A stretch of 64,000 bases of DNA from Nannochloris sp. 'desiccata' (taxonomy: Eukaryota > Chlorophyta > Trebouxiophyceae > Chlorellales > Chlorellaceae), in the NCBI GenBank assembly GCA_019044685.2, contig JAGTXX020000011.1, forward strand, positions 1,674,001 to 1,738,000. Direction: 5' to 3'. The notes beneath the pieces were generated by a model. That model was not told the origin of the DNA. It did not search any database and was given only the letters and a program-made list of their open reading frames with translations. The number at the start of each line of letters is the position of its first letter. Position 1 is the stretch's first letter. Below, one piece after another: positions 53,715 through 63,923 of the stretch. Both the position numbers and the translations under genes were made by a program.

Positions 53715-54021
53715 CATGGCTGGGTAAATAGGTCATGCCAGGTGTAACGATGACTTCCCCTGGCCCTTGAACGCCATTATCACCTTCTATTCGCGAAAAA
53801 TTAAACAAAAATGGGCATCGTCTAGTAGATAATGGTCATTTTCTGAAGAAACTAGAAGAAGATTACTCAAGATGCCTTGTCTTTCACAGATGGCAGTGGC
53901 AGGTGCGTGCTGCTTCCTCTTCTTTCCTCCAGCTTTTTTTTTATCACCAACGATCTCCTAGGATGGAATGTCTGAGGACCTCCAGGGGGCTAGAATCTCC
54001 CCTAATTCCTTGGCTGCCAAT
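53224..54021. other. Gene-poor region left of TRIP4
   Basis: About 800 bases with no supported gene: 3' flank of the small-protein gene and the 3' UTR of TRIP4 (minus strand). Short open frames around 53,860-54,080 have splice-like borders but no recognisable product. Confidence 0.4.
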
Positions 54022-55245
54022 TCAAAAGGATCTGTACGTAAAGACGGGACATTTATCAGGATATTTTATCACGTAAAAGTAATCAGTCAAATACTCTGCT
54101 CTTTTCTCTCTGTACCTACCGTCATGCTGCAACCGCTCCACAACCGGTCGGTCTTGCTGTTTCTCCACTCCTCTAGCTCCTTGACTGCTTTTCTTTCCAC
54201 CTTTTTTACCTCCTGTGATGAAAATGTATTTATTACAACCTCCGCTAGGCATCATCCTGGCATTATTCATGTTCGTGCTATTAAAAACACAGACAGCACT
54301 GCCACCGCCTTGCGGTTTTTCTGCCGCTGTTGCTGCCATCGCTGCCTCGATTGCAGCACTGGTATCGTCGATTAGCAAGCTATCCTCTTGACTGGCGCCA
54401 TCCATAATTACTCTGCGTCCCAATAAATCGACAGTTACCGTCATTCTTTTCTTTGCCGCTTCTGCTGCCGCCTCGGCTTCGGCCTGTCGGCGTTTCAACT
54501 CAGCCCGCTCTTCATCAGAGAGCCATGCATTGGAATCTATAGCGAAATAATCACTTTGATCGTCTATTACTGTGGTACGCTGTGCTGCTTGCCGGTCAAA
54601 TTCTACGAGGCGATCTCGTAGAGCCTCGGCTTCCTCCCGGGATCGTTCCAAAGAAATGTCGGCTTCATTCTCATCTAATGAACCATCATCATGATTAATA
54701 TTAATGATATTGTCAACAGCTCCATCAATTAGTTTCTCCACCTCATTTGTCGATCCATCAGTATAAATTAACCTCACTCTATTTCCACAGTATGTACAGC
54801 AACCACCTGCACCCAAAAACCGCATTGCGTCCCCATTTGGTTGGCGGCAATCAAAAATTCTGCCACATTTTAAGCAGTTAACTACTTTTTTAGCCAACAC
54901 TGGGGGAGCTTTATCTCCAGTATTAGCTGTATTAATATTGCTGCGCTTTTTCACTGTGGTCTTCACATTGACTCCCATGAAGACAGAGGCCTTCAAATCT
55001 TCATCACTTACTGCCGGCGGCCCTGCCACCGCCGCTCGCCTTTGATTCGATGGAAATCTGGCCGCAGCAAAATATCCAACGACTTTACGTGCCTGCTTTT
55101 CCGATGCAGGGATGTAATCTTTCAGGATAGTGTCGATTTCAGCAAGGCTAGAAGCTTGTGTTATTGCGGCTGTCACACCAGCTGCAACATCAGCATCCCA
55201 ATTGAGGAGGGATACCAGCTGATCACGTAGCTCATTGCTGTCCAT
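54022..55245 (-). CDS. TRIP4/ASC-1-like zinc-finger protein
   Basis: Single exon, 407 residues. N-terminal CUE-like helical segment (ELRDQLVSLLNWDADVAAGV, EIDTILKDYIPASEKQARKV), then the C2HC5 zinc finger of the TRIP4 family at residues 123-156 (NCLKCGRIFDCRQPN then GGCCTYCGNRV: Cys 124, 127, 133, 149/150, 153). A helical region rich in Ala and Glu follows (ERAELKRRQAEAEAAAEAAK), then MTVTVDLLGRRVIMD and a lysine-rich HGRYREKRAE end. TRIP4 is the zinc-finger subunit of the activating signal cointegrator complex, which in animals couples transcription and resolves stalled ribosomes. The ASCH domain of animal TRIP4 is not seen; plants likewise have a short form. The promoter is shared with the KH gene and interrupted by hAT element 2. 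Confidence 0.8.
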   Translation of the reverse strand: MDSNELRDQLVSLLNWDADVAAGVTAAITQASSLAEIDTILKDYIPASEKQARKVVGYFAAARFPSNQRRAAVAGPPAVSDEDLKASVFMGVNVKTTVKKRSNINTANTGDKAPPVLAKKVVNCLKCGRIFDCRQPNGDAMRFLGAGGCCTYCGNRVRLIYTDGSTNEVEKLIDGAVDNIININHDDGSLDENEADISLERSREEAEALRDRLVEFDRQAAQRTTVIDDQSDYFAIDSNAWLSDEERAELKRRQAEAEAAAEAAKKRMTVTVDLLGRRVIMDGASQEDSLLIDDTSAAIEAAMAATAAEKPQGGGSAVCVFNSTNMNNARMMPSGGCNKYIFITGGKKGGKKSSQGARGVEKQQDRPVVERLQHDGRYREKRAEYLTDYFYVIKYPDKCPVFTYRSF

Positions 55246-55294
55246 CGTTGTATGCTACGTAAGTTTTTAGACTCTCCAAGAAAACAAGTATTTA

Positions 55295-55723
55295 CTCAAA
55301 TGCAGTGTTTTTATTAAGGATTTTGGGGTGACGAAAAATTTCGGCGAATTTTCCTCCTGTCGCAAATTTTCGGCGAATTTCTGCCCGGCGATTTTCTGCT
55401 CAAAGCTGGCCTTGCCGGCGGCTCAAAATTTTCAAAGTCTGGAGGGGCGCCTGTGTAACTAGTAATTATACAGAAAAGAAGAAGCAATATGGATCAGAAG
55501 CTCATAAACTGGCACCTCGACGCTCTTTTGCTTTCCACGCAACAAATGCCAGCCAAAAGTTGAAAATTTGAAAATTTTACCTGCAGTTGATCCGGCGAAA
55601 TTTGTCGCCGTCGCTGCGCGACGGCGAAATTTTGCCGGCGAATTCTAGGCTTCAAAAAATTTCCGGCGAACGAATTCGGCGAATCCCGGCGAATCGCCGA
55701 CTAATAAAAACACTGCTCAAATG
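55295..55723. mobile_element. Non-autonomous hAT transposon (413 bp) with 8-bp target duplication
   Basis: Element 55303-55715. Left end CAGTGTTTTTATTA (55303-55316) is the exact reverse complement of the right end (55702-55715): a perfect 14-bp terminal inverted repeat starting CAGTG. It is flanked by CTCAAATG at 55295-55302 and 55716-55723, a perfect 8-bp target duplication. The arms carry about ten copies of a GGCGAATTT/GGCGAAATTT subterminal motif. No coding capacity. It shares with element 1 the CAGTG start, 14-bp TIR length and repeat-array design, but the motif and remaining sequence differ, so it is a separate family. Confidence 0.93.
55340..55700. repeat. Subterminal GGCGAATTT repeats of hAT element 2
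   Basis: GGCGAATTT/GGCGAAATTT-like motifs recur in both arms, left at about 55,340-55,395 and right at about 55,595-55,700, including three closely spaced copies next to the right terminus. Confidence 0.85.
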
Positions 55724-55935
55724 TGTTCTCGCAAACTTCCGATGAAAAGTTCAAACTTTGCCGCAAATTGCCAATGGTCTCACGGTCCCTTTTTTCTCTC
55801 TCTCGGTTCCTAAAGACTGTCCCACCTCCTTCCTATCGCATCCATTTCTTGAAATTATAAAACCCCATTTACAATCAACTGGAATCTTTAAAACAACGCT
55901 TGGGGTAAAATAAAAATAATAATCTTGGGGAAAGG

Positions 55936-57204
55936 ATGGAAGGAGAATTAGGTGCGGTCAATGGGATGGTGGACGATTCTGACGTCCAAGTAGGAAATGA
56001 AAATATTGGTGGAATAATGGGAGAGGAGGCAGCGGAAGGCGCTGCTGGTTTAAATGCAAGTTCAGATGATGGTGTCGATGGCGAAGAGCCCACCGGAGAA
56101 GTGCGTCAGGAACGCGTTGTGGTAAGTGAAAATGCAGATCGAATGATAATTGTGGCACTTGCGGCGTCATCGCGTATTCCGGGAACTCTAGACGCCTGCA
56201 TCTTGATTGATGGTCAGAATTTAATATTTTTACCTTTGCAGGTTAAATTTTTAATCCCGAACGCCGCTGCTGGCAGCATTATCGGTAAAGGAGGTGCACA
56301 TATCTCCGAAATCCAAACCCAGTCTGGTGCAAGGATGCAGGTATTTGTTGTGAACAACTTTTAAAATCTCTTCACCTCGCAAGATTTGACGGCCTTCCTA
56401 TGAATGTTAATCTAACCAACCCTTGCTCTTCTTCTGCAGCTATCAAAATCTGGAGAATTCTACCCTGGTTCTATGGAAGGCCAAGACCGCATCTTACTTG
56501 TATCAGGTACAGTAGATCAGCTCCTCACTGCATTACACCTTGTTCTCAGTAAATTGATGAGCGAGCCTACTGCCCTTCAGTCTGTCCAATCAAAGGAGGG
56601 AGACAAACTGCAATTAAGGATGTTGGTTCACACACGATTATGTGGCACGTTAATTGGTAAAGGTGGAGCTACAATTCGATCTTTTAATGAAGATAGTCAT
56701 GCTGCATTCAACATCTCACCACCACCATCGTTACCAGGATTAACAGAACGAGTCGTCAGAATTTCTGGTGACTTGGACGGTCTTATGCGTGCTGTAGCAC
56801 TGGTTGTTACAAAACTATCGGAGAACCCTGATTACCATCTTCTTACAGATGCAAATCTCAGTTATTCTGCTAGGTTTGGTGGTGGGCATAGCGGTGGCGG
56901 CGGAGGACGCTACGGAGGCGACGATCGCCAAATGGGTGGACATAGCAGCGGTGCTGGAGGATTTGGGGTACATACAACAACTATGACATTGGCTATTCCT
57001 GAAGACCGTGTGGGTATGGTTATCGGTAAACAAGGTGCTGTTATCAATCAAATCAAAGATCTTGTCAAAGTATCGATTCGAATCAGTAAGCGGGGAGAAC
57101 ATCTGCCCGGGACAAATGATCGAGCTTGTGAGATAACCGGTGCACCTGATGCTGTAGAACTGGCACAGCGTCTCATCATGCAACGTCTGGTGGGTAGGAA
57201 TTAA
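55936..57204 (+). CDS. Triple-KH RNA-binding protein, BTR1/Nova type
   Basis: Exons 55936-56121, 56242-56340 and 56440-57204, all phase 0 (introns GTAAGT...TTTGCAG and GTATTT...TCTGCAG); 349 residues. An acidic N-terminus (MEGELGAVNGMVDDSDVQ) precedes three KH domains. KH1: VKFLIPNAAAGSIIGKGGAH, completed across the intron by LSKSGEFYPGSMEGQDRILL. KH2: VHTRLCGTLIGKGGATIRSF. KH3: MTLAIPEDRVGMVIGKQGAV. All keep the GxxG RNA-contact loop (GKGG, GKGG, GKQG). Order and sequence match plant BTR1 and animal Nova proteins, which bind YCAY-type RNA and regulate splicing and RNA fate. A Gly-rich linker separates KH2 and KH3. Its promoter, shared with TRIP4, contains hAT element 2. Confidence 0.88.
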
Positions 57205-58248
57205 ACCAAAAATTTTGTTTTTGTTTAGTTTTTTTCCCCTACGCAGAAAAAAAAAAATCAATCGTCTGATGGACACCGTCACCCCCTTAATAAAAAAACA
57301 TAATTATTCTTTCCTTTTTGATTCTTCATCTTTTTGTTTGACTGCTGTTCAAGCTTAAAGTTAACCTAATCTCACCTAAGTAACTTTCTTTCTCTCTTTC
57401 CACCATTTCTTCTCCTTCTCCTTAAAAAAAGTGATTTTACGTTTAGGTTCTTTCGCTTTTTATTCTTCTCGTTTTCCTTTCAATCTTACCTTGGGAACGA
57501 TGCTGCAAGTTCTCTTGCGCACCATTCATTTTTGTGTTCTTAAACCCACCTGTTTTTATTTCTATTTCTGCTGTTCTTTCGTATAATTATCGTGCTTAAA
57601 AATCAAAACTCTCAGTTTTTAATTTGTCGGCCCAATTACACAGGTTCGGTAATTTTTTTTATCGTTATTTAACAATGCGTAAAACAACAACATACATATT
57701 GGGCGTAGAGAGAACAGTGGAATACAGCATAAACCAGGTCTTTTAAAACCTAGAGTGCAATAGGGTGGCCGAAAGTGAGGTTAAGAGGTGATGATAAAGA
57801 AAGAGGTAAAGGTGGCGGCTGAAGCGGGGAAAAGCAGAAGAGGGAAAGACATAGGGGGGGTAAGAATGGAAAAAGGGGGAAGAATCTCTGTGTGGGGGGT
57901 AGATGAATGAATATGGGGGCGGGAGGGGTATAAGAAACGTGTTTTTTATTATTATTATTATTATTATAGAGAAAAACAAATAAAAAATCAAGCACGATCT
58001 TAGGAAAAATCAGTACTTTCAATACGAGGGGGTCTAGAGAGGGGGGGCGGTGATATTTTTTTCTATTCCTTCTTTCTTTTCAATGATACACTATTATTAT
58101 TATCAGGAAACACACAATTTCTTCGGTTGCTGATTTGAAGAAGATTAGTTTTTAATAGTACCAACGAGGAGAAGGGGGAAGAAAGATTTTCATATTTTCT
58201 TTCTCTTCTCTCCCATCAGGAAAAAATCAGTTTTTGTTTATATATTTT
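57205..58248. other. Convergent 3' region, KH / CCCH genes
   Basis: About 1 kb between convergent stops. Pyrimidine-rich to 57,660, then purine-rich with a TTATTA microsatellite at about 57,947-57,966. No supported gene. Confidence 0.45.
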
Positions 58249-59511
58249 TCAAGAGGAGGCAGCCAAAGCAAAGTCCTCTGCAGAATCTGCATATGCAGAT
58301 CCTCTAAAGCCATCACCGCTCCTCACAGCACGTGCTGCAGCATCAGCAGCAGCCTCAGTGACCGTTGCTGCAGCTTCGCCGACGCCAGCTACAGCACTCA
58401 TGGCCCTTGCCCTGTCCACTGCGGGGGAAGCCCGAGGCGGAGGCTGTCTCATACCACCACGGCTCCCGCCACGTGGTGGCGTGCCTCTAGGCCCTCCCCC
58501 TGGTGGCATCATCATCATCATTTGGTGGGGGTGAGGAATGCCCATGCCAATGTCATGCCCTGGTCCACGCAAGTCTTCATACCCATGAGCAAAAGTACAG
58601 GTGGTACCCTTGGAACAGAAACCCGTTTGCATGAATCGAATGCAAAGTCTTGTTTTATAGCGGAGCTGAGGATTATTACGGGAATCACCTCCGTCAGCTC
58701 CTTCATCTCCGACACCTAGTCTTTCTTCATTCATTTGCTGCTGCTGCTGCTGCTGCATTGGGGGGAACTGTTGGAAATTATTTTGTTGCTGCGGCGGCTG
58801 CGGCGGGCCGGAGGCGCCATGACCACCGCCGCCTTGTTCTTGCATGCGCTGTTCTCTTTCCAAGTGCGCCAGAAGTTCCGGTGGGATGTACCGTAGCTCG
58901 TGCTGTCCATGCGCATAGGTGCATTTGTCTCCAAAGGGGCAAGAACCTGATCGCCACCTGTGAAAAAACAAAGTTGAAAAAAAAAAGTGCGGTGAATTTT
59001 TAATGATCCATGTAGCATTAATTCTTGGTAAATGAACTACTTTTATTTCAGTAACCAATATATTCTTTGAACATTATATCATTTGCTTACTTGTTGCATA
59101 GCCTAGTTTTGAAAAATACGTTGCTACCTCGGCCACCTGCAGCCGACTGTGCGAGCATCTGTGTCAGCTGTGGAGTTACCCCCATAGGTGGCCCAGGCAT
59201 TTGCATCATGGGACCTGTTTGCATCATCATACCAGGATATGGAGCATAAGGCGATGGCATCATCATCGCAGGCACGGGCATACCCTGCATCATCAAAAAG
59301 TGAAACAAAAAGCAAACTATGAGTACAATATAAGAACACGCTGTTCTTATCCCACTCGTTCCCAAACAATATGGAAATGATTTTTCCATTTGATATGACT
59401 TTATACGAAACTTGCCTGGCCCATTTCAGCCGGCACTTGCATGCCCATCAAGTAAGGAGGACCAGGTTGGCCGGGAGGCCTTGGATACATCCTCTGTTGC
59501 CCTCTATCCAT
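58249..59511 (-). CDS. Tandem CCCH zinc-finger RNA-binding protein
   Basis: Three exons on the minus strand, 59511-59416, 59284-59091 and 58957-58249; 332 residues. The first intron has a GC donor (CAG|GCAAGT...ATGCAG); the second is GTAAGC...TCACAG and falls inside finger 1. N-terminus is Pro/Met/Gly-rich (MDRGQQRMYPRPPGQPGPPY). Finger 1, C-NKWRSGS-C-PFGDK-C-TYA-H, has C-x7-C-x5-C-x3-H spacing; finger 2, C-IRFMQTGF-C-SKGTT-C-TFA-H, is the classical C-x8-C-x5-C-x3-H. The tandem fingers with KTRLC lead-ins resemble TIS11/TTP, which bind AU-rich mRNA elements and promote decay. The linker has Gln runs and the tail is Arg/Gly/Pro-rich then Ala-rich. Head-to-head with PsaG. Confidence 0.83.
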
Positions 59512-59698
59512 CCTCTAGCATACCAACAAGTAATTGATAGGGTTCTTGCAGTTTGGGTTTGATGAGAATAGGCGGCAGTTTGTCACTTGTACCTCATGAG
59601 GTACATTTTGTGAAAATCGAGCTTAGCTAAAAGTAAATCGAGCTGTGATAAATGCTGAAACCCTCCCACGCCTATCAATTTACAATAAATATCCCAAG
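59512..59698. promoter_or_regulatory. Divergent promoter, CCCH protein / PsaG
   Basis: 187 bases between two start codons must serve both genes; PsaG should be light-responsive and highly expressed. No specific site recognised. Confidence 0.5.
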
Positions 59699-60286
59699 AT
59701 GGCCTCCGTAATGCAGTGCAAGACTATCCTGGCCCAGCGCCCCGCTCAGGCTTTGAAGGTAAGATTAAGAAATGCCAAATCAGCCTCTCGACAAAATAAC
59801 AAACTGCTCAAAATTGTGGACATTATATCGTGCTACTCTAGTAGTGATCAATGCGATTTCGACCCTACTTTATCCAGATAAATTTCAAAATCCTGACTTT
59901 TTCTCCGATTTCCATAAATTCGATCGCAGGTCCAAAGGACCTCTGCCGCTAAGCCTATGGCTCGCTCCCGCATGGTGACCAAGGCCCTCTCCGACACCAA
60001 CCTCGTTATTGGTGGAGCCACCGTCGCTGCTTTGGCTCTCGGCCGCTTCGTCGTCCTCCCCTACCACCGCCAGTCTCTTGCCAAGGCCGGTCTGCCCATG
60101 CAGAACGGACAGACCCACTTCCAGGCTGGTGACCGCCTCGCTGAGGAGGTGTCTTTCATCACCAATACCAACGACCCCGCTGGATTCACCATCGTTGACG
60201 TTATGGCCTGGGGCGCTCTCGGCCATGCTGCCGGTTTCTACCTCCTCGCCACCAGCAGCTTGGAGAAGGCTCCCATCCCTTTCTAA
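59699..60286 (+). CDS. psaG: Photosystem I subunit PsaG, plastid precursor
   Basis: Exon 1 59699-59758 ([20 protein letters not shown]) and exon 2 59930-60286; intron of 171 bases (GTAAGA...TCGCAG); 138 residues. A green-lineage PSI subunit that binds chlorophyll and helps dock the LHCI antenna. Mature part: [20 protein letters not shown] (helix 1), [21 protein letters not shown], the diagnostic [22 protein letters not shown] and [19 protein letters not shown] (helix 2). The first about 45 residues are the plastid transit peptide, split by the intron. Codons in exon 2 are strongly GC-ending (GCC, CTC, ACC, GTC), unlike all neighbours, which marks high expression. TGTAA at 60385. Confidence 0.93.
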
Positions 60287-60487
60287 ATATAATAATAGCG
60301 CATTTTTTGGGGGGTAGAATAGTAAAATACTGCTATGCGTTGCTGAAGACTTGAGATAGCCTACTAGCTGAATATTTTAACTTTTGTAACGCACCTGTAC
60401 TTCAAGAGATTTATTTTCACACCACTTGCCCCAATAAGAAAATCATCTAACACTATAAGATCAGAGAATAAAAGAAGTGAAGACATA

Positions 60488-62028
60488 TTAAACAAACTTT
60501 GCAGCACGTATCCACCTTGTAGCAATCCATTTCTCCCCCTCCAGCACAGGGCACCCGCTATGCAACGCTTCTTTCACTGGGATCCCAGCAGGCTCAGCAG
60601 TACCATTTGTGTACGAACCACGTGGCACATTACTGCCAGGCACATAATCCCAAAATAATGTCGCATCTCCTGGGCCTGGGTTCACACCTAAAGTATCTTC
60701 ATGGCAATAAGACACATCATCTTCGTCGCCGCCTTCTTTCTCGGTTTCTTCGACATAGTTGTTTGTATCGTAGATTTTTTTACTAGGAAAGACGGTACGG
60801 CCACCCTTTGTGGGTGCTGCAAGGTGGAGGATAAATGTAGCAATGCGGTCACCGCATGAATCTCCACCTGCGCCAGGACCGCAATCTGGGCCGCCAGAGC
60901 GCTTTAAGAACCCGATGCAAGACTCGTCGAGTTGCGATGGGATTTTGCCTTCTATAAGATCAACACAGTTATCATTGTGGCTGCATCATTGATTAGGCAA
61001 AAAGGAGGACGTAATGAAAAAGTATAGATAGACACACGTTAATATATAGAGTAAATTAGACTTAAAGACAAAGAAAATGGACAAAATTTGAAGGAGAGAA
61101 CACAGAAATAAGATGATCGACATTGTTTTTTCGCCCTTCATGATCAACTTACGCATCATATTTTTGGCCTAATTTATAGTTTAAAACATATAGATCCTCC
61201 CCAAACGACTTAGGAATGCCTACAATTCTATGAATCCTTTCATTTACAGCATCTAGAATCTCATCATGAGGTGGCCATGCTCCAAAAGATGTCCTTGCAC
61301 TGTCAACGACATCATCCTCGGTAGTCGACAGCACATGAGAACGCACTAAATTATCCTTTGCAACTGCTATTATATGCCCTACTTCTTCTGGAGTCAGAAA
61401 TGATTTGAAGACTACGACACGGGGTTTCTCCCAATTGGCTACTGTCGCCCCTGGGTGTCGGGCAGCGTAGTCGTAAACTGCATCGGTAAATTTCCAACCA
61501 CCCTGCGAAAAGAATAAAAAAAGCAACAAATTGTATTTGACTGTAAGAAGTATTTAAGATTAATTCGGTATTAATAACAGACTAAGAGATGCATAAGATG
61601 ATTGACCAAAATATAACAGGTACAGCACTTCAAAGACTAGTTTAAGCCATTATTTTGAAAGGTCTTACTTTCTCCTGTTCTTCTGTGAGGCGCTGTAGAG
61701 GCGGCAGGTCTGCATATAATTCATGGTGCATAGGGTTAAATGCAGCCTCAGCTAGTTTTTGAATAGGTATATCTTCTCTATACGTGGGTGCTGTGGGTTC
61801 TAATGGATTGTCAAGGTGAACATCGTCTAGGGTGCCTTCTTCTAAGAGGCTGCGGGTGGCAGTTTGTCCACTGGCATCGCCATTGGACATACTTCGATGC
61901 CGTGTATACAGAGCACAACTGCTTGAAAACAGGAGCACGATGAGGAGACCCCATGGTGTATCAGCCGTTATTGGTTTGCGGCCTTTTTTACCAGCAGTAT
62001 AGTCGTCAGAGTCGTATGAAGGCCGCAT
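60488..62028 (-). CDS. Prolyl 4-hydroxylase, membrane-anchored
   Basis: Exons 62028-61669, 61502-61153 and 60980-60488 on the minus strand; introns GTAAGA...CGCAG and GTAAGT...TGCAG; 400 residues. A basic N-terminus and one membrane helix (WGLLIVLLFSSSCALYT) give type II ER/Golgi topology. The catalytic domain shows PRVVVFKSFLTPEEVGHIIA, RTSFGAWPPHDEILDAV, YVLNYKLGQKYDAHNDN with the H-x-D iron ligands completed across intron 2, and the distal H and 2-oxoglutarate Lys in HSGCPVLEGEKWIATRW. So it should be active, hydroxylating peptidyl-proline of cell-wall glycoproteins. Acidic and Cys-containing insertions (EEGGDEDDVSYC, SGGPDCGPGAGGDSCGD) enlarge the domain. Promoter shared with the PP2C gene. 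Confidence 0.87.
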
Positions 62029-62316
62029 GTTAAGATATCTTATTGAAAATTCAATGGGGCTAAGAATGCCTCCACATTGGTGGCCAAGTGGCCGATTATC
62101 TGGTAGTACTGGGTAGTTTCCAGAAATCTATATATAGTAAATTAGATATTAGTGAGGTTAGAAGCTGGCATTGAAGTATACGCGGCCTTCTGCCTGCCTG
62201 CTGCCGCAGTTCAAAGTTTTGAAAGAAAATCTGGTTTTGGATGTGGTTTTATGGTGAATCAAGGGCCTGTCTGTCACATTCTCGCATATTCTCTAAAAGA
62301 ATAGACCACAGAGAAC
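62029..62316. promoter_or_regulatory. Divergent promoter, prolyl hydroxylase / PP2C
   Basis: 288 bases between diverging start codons; nothing specific recognised. Confidence 0.5.
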
Positions 62317-63460
62317 ATGCAGAAGAGCGTGCTCTCTAGCCAGCGGGCCTCCTTGGTCGCTCCTGGACTCGGCAAACTTGCTCCTCGCAGATGCCTCTCT
62401 ACCCCTCGCAGAGCAGCCCTTGCACCACCCCAAGCCGCAGTTGCTACCCAGGGTACAGAACTCATCAAAGAAGCCGGCATTGCTTCCAACCAAGGCACTG
62501 CTAGAAAGCAAAATGAAGACCGCTTCAGTTTAGATGTCGGTGATCTTGTCCTCTCTTGATCAACCTTATTTGAAATATTATAATCTACCCACTAACTTTC
62601 TCATCCTATCTTCATTCTCCATACAGGTTCAAGCTGAATCTAGCCCAATAGCCTATGCTGCTGTCTTTGATGGCCACGGAGGCTTTGCGTGTGCTGAATG
62701 GCTTTCTAAAAATTTTACTGCTTACGTTAATAAATACTGGGAAGGAGGTGCTGCCCCAATTGCGGCTATGAGCGAAGCCTTCCGTGCAGCTGATAAAAAG
62801 ATCCTTGCACCCAAGCAAGGCATTTTTGGAGCCATGGGGGAACGTGGGATCGGTGGCAGCAAATGCGGCGCCACAGGTGCCGTTGCGCTGTGTTATAGAA
62901 ATAAAGAAGGAAAGCCTTGCATTCTGGCAGCTAATGCCGGTGATGCTCGGGTTATTTTGGGTCGTAAAGGTGGTAAAGCTGTGCAGCTTACTATTGATCA
63001 CGTGCCTGATAGTGAGGAAGAAAGAATCCGTATTGAAAGACAAAATCCAAATCCAAAATCCCCTCTTGTTCGATATGTGGGCGGCACGTGGCGAGTTGGT
63101 GGTTTATTGGCCCTTTCCCGTGCCTTTGGAGACGCATTTATGAAAGGAACTGGTCAATTTGAAGGTGTTACAGCTGGGAGTGATGGATATAGCTCTGGTT
63201 TTGGTGTTATTGCAGAGCCAGATGTGAATGTTGTTGAATTGACGAGCGACGATTATTGGGTTGTAATTTCTTCTGATGGATTGTTTGCAAATGAAGAGCG
63301 TGGCGGTGGTGGTGGATTAACGAACGAAGAAGTGATTCAAATGTGTGATAAACTGTCTGCAAAGTCGTGCAATGAGATTGCAAATGTGTTGGCAGAGAAG
63401 GCAGTTGAGGCAGGGACAACTGACGATGTCACTTTAATTGTTTTGAAATTGTCAACTTGA
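62317..63460 (+). CDS. PP2C-type protein phosphatase, plastid or mitochondrial
   Basis: Exon 1 62317-62535 and exon 2 62627-63460; only the donor GAT|GTCGGT keeps the frame, giving 350 residues. Residues 1-45 are a Ser/Arg/Ala-rich transit peptide (MQKSVLSSQRASLVAPGLG). Catalytic motifs: ARKQNEDRF, YAAVFDGHGGFACAEW, GSKCGATGAVALCYRN, ANAGDARVILGRKGG, ALSRAFGDAFMK, VVISSDGLFANEE and TTDDVTLIVL; all Mg/Mn-binding Asp residues are present. A Ser/Thr phosphatase of the PPM family in an organelle, possibly of photosynthetic proteins, but the specific plant orthologue (PPH1/TAP38 or another) is not clear from motifs. TGTAA 96 bases after the stop. The GTCGGT donor is weaker than others here. Confidence 0.85.
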
Positions 63461-63711
63461 GAGAAGATAAAAATTAGTAATGAAATCGATTTGATGTGCT
63501 GTTTCCAGTTAATTTCTTTTGTTCTTTTTAGACCTGCATTCTTGTTTGTTTCTCCTGTAAAAAAATGAAATTTGGAAACTGGTGTGTGTGCAGCGGAGTG
63601 TGCAGTCCAAAACTAATCAAAGATCAACTTTGTGTTCCTCATATCCTGTATAGAAACTTCTTAATTTGAAATTCTAGAAATATCACGTCGCGAATAGTGG
63701 GAATAAGCGAG

Positions 63712-63923
63712 ATGGGGTCCCATAGTGGGGATAAAGCTCCATCTTTTAGACTAAATGATCTACACGCACCAAACATATTACCCATTCTTGGCGTTCCAAC
63801 GGTCCCACCCCCACCCCGTGACTTCTATGAGGATGAGGTGGACCCTACTGGCTCTGAAAAGCCCAGTGCTGCCACCCTGGATGCGGTGATCAACTTGTTA
63901 GGAGAGGCAGATGTTAGCAAGCT
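63712..63923 (+). CDS. First exon of a gene running off the right edge
   Basis: ATG at 63712 opens 70 codons (MGSHSGDKAPSFRLNDLHAP, then a Pro-rich PTVPPPPRDFYEDEVDP) and reaches a strong donor CT|GTGAGT at 63924 in phase 2. The reading frame itself runs to a stop at 63925-63927, so the donor is needed for continuation. No family can be named from this part; the tail (AATLDAVINLLGEADV) is a helix. Partial. Confidence 0.5.

Noticed and set aside
53765..53845. Second permuted tRNA candidate (ATCGTCTAGTAGATAATGG with an upstream CCTTGAACGCC)
   Set aside because: The T loop is not canonical and the acceptor halves pair poorly, so it does not meet the standard of the locus at 52,958.
53861..54080. 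Spliced small gene ending in a KDGTFIRIFYHVK frame
   Set aside because: Splice borders are plausible but the product is not recognised, and it runs into the 3' end of TRIP4 on the other strand.
57947..57966. TTATTA microsatellite as a regulatory element
   Set aside because: Simple repeat in a 3' intergenic region with no further structure.
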